Assembly (NCBI RefSeq): GCF_030285665.1
Contig: NZ_CP127295.1
Location: 1,860,001-1,924,000, forward strand
Reading direction: 5' to 3'
DNA from: Amycolatopsis mongoliensis
Lineage (GTDB): Bacteria > Actinomycetota > Actinomycetes > Mycobacteriales > Pseudonocardiaceae
DNA: 64,000 nucleotides
Below the pieces are notes generated by a model, which saw only the letters and a list, made by a program, of their open reading frames with translations, was not told the DNA's origin and ran no database searches. Shown in pieces: positions 42,100-49,209 of this stretch. Position numbers and translations under genes: made by a program. Within the stretch, counting starts at the first letter, position 1, and every line of letters starts with the position of its first letter.

Positions 42100-42809
42100 G
42101 CTTCCTCGACCAGCTGAACGCGTGGCTCGCGGATCCCCACCGCTGGAGCTGGACGGACAAGGCCGGGATCCCGTACCGGACGCTGGAGCACCTGAGGTTT
42201 TCGTTGCTGGCGCTGGTGATCGCGGCGGTCCTGACGATCCCGGCGGCGCTGTGGCTGGCCCACTACCGCCGGGGCGCGTTCCTGGCGAGCAGCGCGGTGA
42301 ACATCGGCCGCGCGATCCCCAGCTTCGGCCTGATCATCCTGTTCTGGTTCCTGGCCAGCCGCTGGGAGCTGGACACGACGTTCTGGCCGTTGCTGCTCGC
42401 GCTCGTCGCGCTGGCGATGCCCCCGCTGTTCACGAACACATACGCGGGGGTGGTGTCGCTGGAACAGGAGACGGTCGACGCCGCCCGCGGCACGGGCTAC
42501 CGCGAGTGGCAGATCATGGTCCGGCTCGAACTGCCCCTGGCGTCCCCGGTGCTCCTGGCGGGCGCGCGGGTGGCGTTCCTCCAGCTGATCGCGACGGTGG
42601 CAATCGGCGCGATCGTCAACGACGGAGGCGGCCTCGGCCGCTACATCGTCGACGGCTTCGCGCTGGGAGCGTCGGGCTACGGCGAGATCTTCGCGGGCGG
42701 CCTGGCGGCGGTGATCCTGGCGCTGGTGTGCGACGGGCTGTTCGCGCTGATCACCCGCGTCGCGACGCCCCGGGGCCTCGCCCTGCAGAACGCCCGGCGC
42801 GAGTCGTAA
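42096..42809 (+). CDS. Betaine/osmoprotectant ABC transporter permease 2
   Basis: A 237-residue permease with the EAA loop TVDAARGTGYREWQIMVRLELPLASPVLLAGAR. ATG 42096 overlaps the first permease stop (ATGA), so the two are translationally coupled and probably form a heterodimeric channel. The expected ATP-binding subunit is missing on both sides: the next gene is the AbiE antitoxin. Confidence 0.92.
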   Translation: MSFLDQLNAWLADPHRWSWTDKAGIPYRTLEHLRFSLLALVIAAVLTIPAALWLAHYRRGAFLASSAVNIGRAIPSFGLIILFWFLASRWELDTTFWPLLLALVALAMPPLFTNTYAGVVSLEQETVDAARGTGYREWQIMVRLELPLASPVLLAGARVAFLQLIATVAIGAIVNDGGGLGRYIVDGFALGASGYGEIFAGGLAAVILALVCDGLFALITRVATPRGLALQNARRES

Positions 42810-42845
42810 GCCCTGGCGTCCACGCCTGCCTCCGGTCCACCACAT

Positions 42846-42880
42846 CAGCGTTTGTCGCACTCTGGACGCAACAAACGCTG
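42846..42880. promoter_or_regulatory. Inverted repeat operator upstream of abiEi
   Basis: CAGCGTTTGT (42846-42855) and its exact complement ACAAACGCTG (42871-42880) flank 15 nt. The right arm falls where the -35 of the abiEi promoter would be: the -10-like TACTAT is at 42892-42897. AbiEi antitoxins are known to bind inverted repeats and repress their operon. Confidence 0.75.
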
Positions 42881-42903
42881 CATAAGTGCCGTACTATTGC
42901 TGC

Positions 42904-43653
42904 GTGGAGATGCGACAAGCGTTGGAGTTGATCAGCGGGTTCACCGCTGACCAGTGGGGCATGGTCACCTCTCGCCAGGCCTCCGGCGCCGGCGTCGACC
43001 GCTCCACCCTCCACCGGCTGGAGGCGGCCGGCTATCTCGACCGGGTCCGCCACGGCGTCTACGCCTCCACCACCGCCGTGGTCACCGCCGCCCGCGACGA
43101 GCAGGCCGCCTGGCTCTCCCTGGATCCGGCGACCGCGGCCTGGGACCGGCCGCCGCTGGACCCCGACGGCGGCGTGCTGTCCCACCGGTCCGCGGCCCGC
43201 CTGCACGGCCTCGGTGAGCTGGTCGACGACCGGATCACGTTCACCACCCCCCGCCGTCGCACCAGCCGCGATCCGGACCTGTGGTTCAAGAGGGCCGAGC
43301 TCGCGGAGGACGACGTGACCACGGTCGACGGCCTCCCGGTCACGACGGCATTGAGGACGATCCTCGATCTGCTCGACCAGCACGTCGACGGCAGTCACCT
43401 CGCCACGATCATCCGCGAGGCAGTCCTGGCGAACCTCGTCCGGCTGGACGAGCTCGCCGACCGGATCGGCCCCTACTCCGTGCGCTACGGCGTCCGCCGC
43501 CCCGGCGACGGCGAAGCGCTGCTTGATCATCTGCTCGCCGGAATAGGCACCAGCACGGTCGAGCTGGCCCTCCGCCCCGCACCGCCCCGCGCGGCCGGCG
43601 CCGCGAGGCTGCTCGCGGCGAGCACCGGCCCTCGAGGTGAGGCACGTGGCTGA
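42904..43653 (+). CDS. Type IV antitoxin/transcriptional regulator AbiEi-like
   Basis: A 249-residue protein. The N-terminal winged HTH (about 1-60: ALELISGFTADQWGMVTSRQASGAGVDRSTLHRLEAAGYLDRVRHGVYA) is of the AbiEi_4 type. The central part (RSAARLHGLGEL, ITFTTPRRR, TVDGLPVTTALRTILDLLDQ) is typical of AbiEi-family C-terminal domains. TACTAT (42892-42897) ends 6 nt before GTG 42904, predicting leaderless mRNA; ATG 42910 is an in-frame alternative. It is adjacent to the AbiEii toxin and its own operator. Confidence 0.85.
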   Translation: MEMRQALELISGFTADQWGMVTSRQASGAGVDRSTLHRLEAAGYLDRVRHGVYASTTAVVTAARDEQAAWLSLDPATAAWDRPPLDPDGGVLSHRSAARLHGLGELVDDRITFTTPRRRTSRDPDLWFKRAELAEDDVTTVDGLPVTTALRTILDLLDQHVDGSHLATIIREAVLANLVRLDELADRIGPYSVRYGVRRPGDGEALLDHLLAGIGTSTVELALRPAPPRAAGAARLLAASTGPRGEARG

Positions 43654-44578
43654 ACCGAAGCGGCCGGCGAGCCCCCGCGCCTACATCAGCTCGCAGAAGA
43701 GCCGGGCCGAGAACGCGGCGAGGATCACCGGCGGCCGGGCGAACGAACTGCTGGACCTGCATTTCCACCGCAGGCTGATCGCCCGGGTCTTCGACGGTGA
43801 CGACGCCGTCAACTGGGTGCTCAAAGGCGGCCAGGCCATGCTCGTGCGCTGGCCGACCGCCCGGTACTCCACCGACGTCGACCTCCTGAGCATCGAGGAC
43901 AGCACCGACACCGCGGTCGAGGCGTTGAAGGCCGCCGCCGCCCGGCGGCTGGGCGACGACATCTGGTTCCGCCACCTCGGCACTTCCGAGCAGACGCACG
44001 TCGACCGCCCCACCCGCAAGGTCAAGTTCATGACCATGTTCGGCACCGCGCCGCTCAACCGCCAGGTCAGCGTCGACGTCGTGGTGTCCGGGCACCTCCC
44101 GCAGGGCGAGATCACGACCGAACCGCTGCAACCGCCGTTCGACACCGACTGCACCCCCTGGCCGGAGGCGCGCGTCTTCCCCTTCGAGGACCACGTCGCC
44201 GAGAAGATCTGCGCGATGTACGAGCGCCACCGGGCAGGCGGCAACCCGTCGACGCGGTACAAGGACCTCGTGGACCTCATTCTCTTCGCCTTGAAGGCAC
44301 CGCTGCCCGGCGCCGGAACCCACCGCATCCTGCGCGACGAAATCGCCAGGCGCCGCGGGCGGGGCATGGTCCTCGAACTGCCTGATCGCTTCCGGCTGCC
44401 GGACGAGAAGACCTGGCCCGGTGGCTACGCGAAGATCGCCGGGCAGGTCGCCGACCTGCCCGGGAACCTGCGGCACATGAAGGACGCCCGGCTGCTCGCC
44501 GATGCCTTCCTCACGCCCCTCCTCCAGGCGGAGCCGCCGGCCGGCCGCTGGCAACCGGACCAGCGCACCTGGGGATGA
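43646..44578 (+). CDS. AbiEii-type nucleotidyltransferase toxin
   Basis: A 310-residue protein with the AbiEii/AbiGii nucleotidyltransferase core: VLKGGQAMLVRWPTARYSTDVDLL (GG-x..., DVDL metal-binding motif) near residues 60-85, then VKFMTMFGTAPLNRQVSVDVVV, and FPFEDHVAEKICAMYER... RYKDLVDLILFAL, the helical region with a conserved Lys/Asp. GTG 43646 (VAEPKRPASPR) has GGTGAGG just upstream and overlaps the antitoxin stop by 8 nt; GTG 43637 is an alternative. AbiEii transfers nucleotides to an RNA target during phage infection, causing abortive infection. Confidence 0.86.
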   Translation: MAEPKRPASPRAYISSQKSRAENAARITGGRANELLDLHFHRRLIARVFDGDDAVNWVLKGGQAMLVRWPTARYSTDVDLLSIEDSTDTAVEALKAAAARRLGDDIWFRHLGTSEQTHVDRPTRKVKFMTMFGTAPLNRQVSVDVVVSGHLPQGEITTEPLQPPFDTDCTPWPEARVFPFEDHVAEKICAMYERHRAGGNPSTRYKDLVDLILFALKAPLPGAGTHRILRDEIARRRGRGMVLELPDRFRLPDEKTWPGGYAKIAGQVADLPGNLRHMKDARLLADAFLTPLLQAEPPAGRWQPDQRTWG

Positions 44579-44585
44579 CGCGAGC

Positions 44586-46031
44586 TCAGGTCGACGCGGG
44601 CGCGCCGGTGAGGCCACCCTCCCGGCAAGCGGCGATCAGCCGCTCGACCTCGGGCCCCAGCGGCCGGTCCTCCTCGACCGGCGGCACCACCGACCGCACC
44701 CATTCATAAGCGGCGGCCAGGCTCGCGACCCCGTCCGAAGCCAGGTAGCGCGCCTGCGATCCCGTGATCAGCTCGCACGCCGTGATCGCGAACAAGTGCG
44801 CCGCGGCGGCCCGAAGCTGCTCCCCCGCCGCCCACGCAAACGCTTGCACGTCTTCCTGACCGGCCGAGGTGTCGATCGAACCGAGCGTCGCCGGGGAAGC
44901 GAGCCGGCGCAGTGCGTGCAGCTCGCCGACGGCCCGCTTGTGCAGCGGCACCAACCCCGCCCGCGGCCCGGGATCCGACGTGAGCTGCGCCGGGAGCCCG
45001 CTGAAGCGCTCGTCGAGCAGGCGGTGCATGCGCTGCACGGAGAGCTCGCCGAGGTGGACCAGCGCCGCCGTCACCGCGTCCATGCGCAGCCCGAGGTCCA
45101 CCGCGTGGTACGCCGTCCCCGGGATGAGCTCCCCCTCGACGAACGACGGCGAGTCCCCCGGCATCGTCTGCCACCGCGCGACCGTCTCGTGCAGGTCGGT
45201 GTTGACGCGGGAAGCGTGGGCCAGCGCCCGCGGCGCGACCCGCACCGACAGCGGCGCCTGCACGACCCCGGGGCGCACCGGCCCCGCACCCACCATCCCG
45301 GTCAGGGCCTGCAGCAGCCGCCGCAGGTGGTCGTCGCCGCCCGCCGTGACCGGGGAGAACACCTCGCGCGGCGCACCGAGGACGTCGATCGCCATCGCCT
45401 CGGTGAGCGTCTGCAGCTGGATGAGCTGCCGCGCTTCGGCCCAGCCGCGCTGCGCGTGCATCACGGCCAGCGGAGAACCCTGAAGCAGCGAAGCACCTTC
45501 CTTGGGCCCCAGCACATACGGCTCGGCGCCTCGGCGAGCGAGCGCCTCCACGGCGGGGGTCTCGACGCCGTCTTCGAGGACCGTGCCGATGCCGAGGAAC
45601 GTCTGGAAAGCGTGTGACAGCGGGATGATCTCGCCCGAGCTGCCGAGGCCGCCGCGCGGGACAGCGGGCGTGAAGCCGTCGTTCAGGCGGTCCACGAGGA
45701 ACTGCACCAGCTCCGCGCTCACCCCCGACCACGGCTGCAGGAAGTCCCGCAGCCGCGCGACGAGCAGCGCGCGGACGTCCTCGGGCGGCAGCCACGGTGG
45801 CCCGCCGACGGCCCGGCCGATCAGCAGGGTGCGCTGGTGCTCCGCCTGTTGCCGCGCGTCGAGCGCGACGCCCGCCAGCCGGCCCATCCCGGTGGTGACG
45901 CCGTACACGGGCTTTTCGCGGCTTTCGAGCGCCGTCAAGAGCGCTTTCCGGCGCTGCCGCAGGGTCTCCACCAGCGGTTCGGCCAATTCCCACCGTTCAC
46001 CGTCGGTGAAATCGCTTCCGGTGACGATCAT
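44586..46031 (-). CDS. MIO-type ammonia-lyase-like protein, atypical active site
   Basis: A 481-residue member of the histidine/aromatic amino acid ammonia-lyase family. YGVTTGMG (Tyr43) corresponds to the YGINTGFG loop. The MIO-forming tripeptide, normally Ala-Ser-Gly in GSVGASGDLAPLAH, is here Ser-Ser-Gly (131-133, GLGSSGEIIPLSH). The usual QDxYSxRxxPQ segment is QAPLSVRVAPRAL, so the key Tyr is lost. The QED near the C-terminus (SAGQEDVQAF) is kept. It overlaps the ornithine cyclodeaminase-like gene by 4 nt. Function cannot be assigned; it may use an unusual substrate or be an aminomutase or structural relative. Confidence 0.78.
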   Translation of the reverse strand: MIVTGSDFTDGERWELAEPLVETLRQRRKALLTALESREKPVYGVTTGMGRLAGVALDARQQAEHQRTLLIGRAVGGPPWLPPEDVRALLVARLRDFLQPWSGVSAELVQFLVDRLNDGFTPAVPRGGLGSSGEIIPLSHAFQTFLGIGTVLEDGVETPAVEALARRGAEPYVLGPKEGASLLQGSPLAVMHAQRGWAEARQLIQLQTLTEAMAIDVLGAPREVFSPVTAGGDDHLRRLLQALTGMVGAGPVRPGVVQAPLSVRVAPRALAHASRVNTDLHETVARWQTMPGDSPSFVEGELIPGTAYHAVDLGLRMDAVTAALVHLGELSVQRMHRLLDERFSGLPAQLTSDPGPRAGLVPLHKRAVGELHALRRLASPATLGSIDTSAGQEDVQAFAWAAGEQLRAAAAHLFAITACELITGSQARYLASDGVASLAAAYEWVRSVVPPVEEDRPLGPEVERLIAACREGGLTGAPAST

Positions 46032-47035
46032 CGGTACGGCAGCATCGTGCCGACGCCGGAAGCCTCGGCACGGGCCAGGATCATGTCCGCCACCGCGACG
46101 TCCGTTGTGGACAGTCCGCGGTGCCAGAACAGGATCCGCTCGGCGTCGTGCTCGCGGCCCGGCTTCTTCCCGGCCACGATGTCGCCGATCTCGGCGTGGA
46201 CCCGGTCCGCGGTGAGGAGGCCGGCGTTGAGCTGCGGGCGCAGGGCGCCGAACCGCGGGTTGCCGGACCGCGATTCGCGCCAGTCGTCGACGACGACCTT
46301 GTCGACGTCGTCGAGCAGCGTGAGCTCGAGCGCGCTGATCGTGCCGTAGGGCACCAGGAAGGTGCCCGGCCGGAGAAACTCGCGCCGCACCAGCGGCTCG
46401 GGTTCGACCAGCCGGGAGGCCTCGACCTGGATGTCCGCGCCGTCCAGGGTCTCCTCGGCCGTGGCGCAGACGCGGACGTCCTTGCCGAGCCGCTCGGACA
46501 GCCGGCGGCCGAAGTCCTCACGGGACTCCGGGCGCTTGCTGGTCACGCGGATCTCGGCGAAGTCGAACAGCGAGTCCAGCAGCACGACGTTCCACCAGGC
46601 GGTCCCGCGGGCGCCGATGTGCCCGAGCACCCGCGAGTCCGGGCGGGCCAGGTACTTCGCGCCGACGGCGGTCATCGCGCCGGTGCGGGCCTCGGTGATC
46701 ATCGTGCCGTCGACGATCGCCCGCGGCATGCCGGTGTCCGGGTCGAGCAGCAGGATCAATGCCATTTCCGAAGGGAGGCCCCGTTCGAAGTTCCCCACGA
46801 AGTCGCCGACGACCTTCACGCCACTGACCTGCTTCGCGGACAGATGACCGCGAAGGATGTTGAAGTGGCCCTTGCCGCCGTTGTCCGGCACGAGGTGCGT
46901 ACGCGGCTCGAAGACGACCTGACCGCGGCCGTGGTCGGCGAGCACGTCCTCGACCGCGCCGACGATGTCCGCGTCCGTGACGCCGAGCGAGTCGACGTCG
47001 GCACCGGTCAGGTACCGGAGCCAGACGGACGTCAC
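46028..47035 (-). CDS. Ornithine cyclodeaminase/mu-crystallin family protein
   Basis: A 335-residue protein of the OCD/mu-crystallin/alanine dehydrogenase fold: VWLRYLTGADVDSLGVTDADIVGAVEDVLADH, KVVGDFVGNFERGLPSEMALILLLDPDTGMPRAIVDGTMITEARTGAMTAVGAKYLAR (the substrate/catalytic region with the conserved RTGA), the NAD-binding segment VLGHIGARGTAWWNVVLL, and PYGTISALELTLLDDVDKVVVDD. GTG 47035 overlaps the YbaK-family stop, and its own stop overlaps the lyase ATG. It could form proline from ornithine, reduce a ketimine or build an unusual amino acid. Confidence 0.85.
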   Translation of the reverse strand: MTSVWLRYLTGADVDSLGVTDADIVGAVEDVLADHGRGQVVFEPRTHLVPDNGGKGHFNILRGHLSAKQVSGVKVVGDFVGNFERGLPSEMALILLLDPDTGMPRAIVDGTMITEARTGAMTAVGAKYLARPDSRVLGHIGARGTAWWNVVLLDSLFDFAEIRVTSKRPESREDFGRRLSERLGKDVRVCATAEETLDGADIQVEASRLVEPEPLVRREFLRPGTFLVPYGTISALELTLLDDVDKVVVDDWRESRSGNPRFGALRPQLNAGLLTADRVHAEIGDIVAGKKPGREHDAERILFWHRGLSTTDVAVADMILARAEASGVGTMLPYR

Positions 47036-47574
47036 CTGGCGAGGTCCTCGATGACCTCGGCCCCGGGCAGCGAGGCCAGCGCGGTGCCGGAGATCAGCAG
47101 CTTGCTGCCGCGGATCCCGCTGCCGATGACGAGCTGGGGAGCGTCGGCGACCCGCTGGTCGATCAGGACGGGCCAATCGGCGGGCAGGCCGACCGGCGTG
47201 ATGCCGCCGTACTCCATCCCGGTCAGGGAGACGGCTTCGTCCATCGGCGCGAACGACGCCTTGCGGACGTCGAGCCGGCGCTTGATCACGCCGTTGACGT
47301 CGGCGCGGGTGGTCGCGAGCACGAGCGCGGCCGCGAAACGGACTTCGCCCGCGCGCTTGCCGGCGACGACGACGCAGTTCGCGGAAGCTTCGAGCGGCGA
47401 GCCGTACGTCTCGCAGAAGGCGGCGGTGTCGGCCAGCGCCGGGTCGATCTCGGCGACGCCGACGGCGTCCGGGTCGGCGAGCGCGGCCAGCGCTTTGGCG
47501 ACGGGCTCGGCGAGCAGGTCAGTACGCGAGGGGGCGGGAACGACGGTGAGGCTCCCGGCGATGGTCCAGGTCAC
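47032..47574 (-). CDS. YbaK/ProX-type aminoacyl-tRNA deacylase-like protein
   Basis: A 180-residue YbaK/EbsC-family protein: SANCVVVAGKRAGEVRFAAALVLATTRADVNGVIKRRLDVRKASFAPMDEAVSLTGMEYGGITPVGLPADWPVLIDQRV contains the conserved Lys (VIKRRL) and the GGITP loop of trans-editing enzymes that remove wrong amino acids from tRNAPro or tRNACys. GTG 47574. It overlaps the OCD-like gene by 4 nt and heads a three-gene operon. An editing or substrate-sorting role beside amino-acid enzymes is plausible but unproven. Confidence 0.87.
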   Translation of the reverse strand: MTWTIAGSLTVVPAPSRTDLLAEPVAKALAALADPDAVGVAEIDPALADTAAFCETYGSPLEASANCVVVAGKRAGEVRFAAALVLATTRADVNGVIKRRLDVRKASFAPMDEAVSLTGMEYGGITPVGLPADWPVLIDQRVADAPQLVIGSGIRGSKLLISGTALASLPGAEVIEDLAR

Positions 47575-47587
47575 CTCGCCAGCCTAA

Positions 47588-47881
47588 CTACCAGTTGGAG
47601 CCGCCGCGCTGGACCTCGATCAGCTTGGGGCGGACGTCCACGATGTAGACCAAGGCCGCGGCCATGGCCGGCACCCAGAAGATCATCCCCGGGCCCATCA
47701 CGCTGAACAACGCCATCGCGAGCGTCGCGCCGCCGGTGATGAGCATCCAGACGGGCTTGGTCTTGCGATCGGCCGCGGAATAGGCGTCGGCGCGCTGAAG
47801 GAGCGCGTGCACGAACGCGAAGAGCCCGACCAGCGCGCTGCCCCAGTGGATGACTTCGAGGATCCAGATGGCAACCAGCAC
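47588..47881 (-). CDS. DUF2516 membrane protein
   Basis: A 97-residue protein with three hydrophobic segments: IWILEVIHWGSALVGLFAFVHALLQ, PVWMLITGGATLAMALFSVMGP and IFWVPAMAAALVYIVDVRPKL, the DUF2516 pattern. The M. tuberculosis homologue (Rv0476) also lies next to hbhA. GTG 47881. It starts 32 nt after terminator H and may be separately transcribed. Function unknown. Confidence 0.88.
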   Translation of the reverse strand: MLVAIWILEVIHWGSALVGLFAFVHALLQRADAYSAADRKTKPVWMLITGGATLAMALFSVMGPGMIFWVPAMAAALVYIVDVRPKLIEVQRGGSNW

Positions 47882-47912
47882 AGCGACAGCTTACGGCAAA
47901 CCGCCCGAACGA

Positions 47913-47951
47913 CCCCGGCCCCGCCACCGGGGTGCGGTGGCGGGGCCGGGG
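47913..47951 (-). terminator. GC-rich hairpin after hbhA
   Basis: A perfect 16-bp stem (47913-47928 with 47936-47951, CCCCGGCCCCGCCACC) with a 7-nt loop, 14 nt past the HBHA-like stop on the minus strand. It has no U-tract. Confidence 0.8.
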
Positions 47952-47965
47952 TGTTCACGGCGTTT

Positions 47966-48646
47966 TTACTTGTCGGCCTTCGGCGCGGCCGGCTTCTTCG
48001 CGGCGGCGCTGGTGGTCGTCCGGCGGGCCGGAACAGCCGTCTTCGGGGCCGTCTTGTTCGCGACCTTGCGGCTCGCGGAGCGGGTCTCGTGGGCGACGTC
48101 GTCACCCAGCTCCTCGATGGCCTCGGCAGCTTCGCCGGCGACCTCGGTCACCTTGCGGGCGGTCTTCTCGCCGACCGAGCGGGTGCGCTTGGTGAACGTG
48201 CCCAGCACGCCGTCGACGCGCTCGCGGACCTCGCTGGTGACGCCTTCGACCTGGCCCTGCGCGGTGGTCAGGGCCTCCTCGAGCTGCTCGATGGCCTTCT
48301 TGACCTGCGGCTGCGTGGCGAACTTGTCCCACGCCTGCTCGCCCGACTCGGCCAGCTTGTTGTACAGCTTGAGCGCGGCCTCGGTGTACTCGTCGATGAC
48401 CTTGCGCAGCTCGGCCGGGTCCAGCTTCTCGCGGAGGCTCTCGACGTCGGTCGGCAGCTCCTGCAGGTTCTTGCGGGCGGTCTCGCTGCCCTTGGTCACG
48501 TTCTCCTTGGCCTTCGCCACGGCGTCCGTGACGGCCTGGCCGGCCAGGTTGCCGGCACCGAGCGCGGCGAGCAGCGGGGTGCGGACCTGGTCGAGGGCGT
48601 TGGTGACGGCCTTCTTGACGTCTTCGGTGGTCTTCGGGGTAGTCAT
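47966..48646 (-). CDS. hbhA: Heparin-binding hemagglutinin-like protein (HBHA)
   Basis: A 226-residue largely helical protein: VKKAVTNALDQVRTPLLAALGAGN, then a long coiled coil rich in Lys/Glu (DVESLREKLDPAELRKVIDEYTEAALKLYNKL), and a basic Ala/Pro/Lys tail (KTAVPARRTTTSAAAKKPAAPKADK, the heparin-binding type). M. tuberculosis HBHA binds host surface glycans, but in a soil actinomycete it may bind lipid bodies or the cell surface. ATG 48646 overlaps the XRE stop by 4 nt; the XRE-hbhA-DUF2516 order matches Rv0474-Rv0476. Confidence 0.88.
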   Translation of the reverse strand: MTTPKTTEDVKKAVTNALDQVRTPLLAALGAGNLAGQAVTDAVAKAKENVTKGSETARKNLQELPTDVESLREKLDPAELRKVIDEYTEAALKLYNKLAESGEQAWDKFATQPQVKKAIEQLEEALTTAQGQVEGVTSEVRERVDGVLGTFTKRTRSVGEKTARKVTEVAGEAAEAIEELGDDVAHETRSASRKVANKTAPKTAVPARRTTTSAAAKKPAAPKADK

Positions 48647-49101
48647 GATGACTCCTTGAGGGTTGCGGCTGGAGTGGTGTCTGGGGTGGGAGACGACTCT
48701 GCGGCCGGCCGTGCCGCGGCGTTCTCCCGGCGGAAGGACTCGTAGACGTCGAGCAGGACCTGTTTCTGCCGTTCGGTCAGCTCGGCGTCGGCGCGAATCG
48801 CGTCGCCCACCGGCCCGCCCGTGGGCAGATCGAGGATCCCGGCCTGCACGTACAGCGCTTCCGCCGAAATGCGCAGGCCCTTGGCGATCTGCTGCAGGAT
48901 CTCCGCGCTGGGCTTGCGGACCCCGCGCTCGATCTGGCTCAGGTACGGGTTGGACACGCCGGCGAGCTTCGACAGCTGGCGCAACGAGATCTTCGCGGTG
49001 TTGCGCTGCTGGCGGATGTACTCGCCGATGTCGGAGGCGATGTCCGCGACCTTTTCCATGGGGCTGCCGGATCCTGGCTGCGTCCCACCGGTTTCTGCCA
49101 T
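48643..49101 (-). CDS. XRE-family helix-turn-helix regulator
   Basis: A 152-residue protein with an XRE HTH (about 26-80): IGEYIRQQRNTAKISLRQLSKLAGVSNPYLSQIERGVRKPSAEILQQIAKGLRI. ATG 49101 has GAGGAGG 7 nt upstream. It shares 4 nt with hbhA, so both are coupled. An inverted repeat (49151-49171) contains the -35 of its promoter, which suggests autoregulation of the whole operon. The mycobacterial counterpart is Rv0474. Confidence 0.88.
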   Translation of the reverse strand: MAETGGTQPGSGSPMEKVADIASDIGEYIRQQRNTAKISLRQLSKLAGVSNPYLSQIERGVRKPSAEILQQIAKGLRISAEALYVQAGILDLPTGGPVGDAIRADAELTERQKQVLLDVYESFRRENAAARPAAESSPTPDTTPAATLKESS

Positions 49102-49127
49102 TCGGTCACCTCCTCGCGACACCTACA

Positions 49128-49171
49128 ACACTACGCCGATGTGCTAGCTATTGCAAGCACTCTGCTTGCAA
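49128..49171 (-). promoter_or_regulatory. Promoter and operator of the XRE-hbhA operon
   Basis: TTGCAAGCA-CTC-TGCTTGCAA (49151-49171) is a perfect 9-bp-arm inverted repeat. On the minus strand its left arm supplies a -35 TTGCAA (49156-49151), with a 17-nt spacer and TAGTGT as -10 (49133-49128). Start would be near 49121, about 20 nt before ATG 49101. A repressor bound here would cover the -35. Confidence 0.78.
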
Positions 49172-49209
49172 CTATCGGGTGTGGTGGTGGTCACCGCTAA
49201 CGTGGTCGC

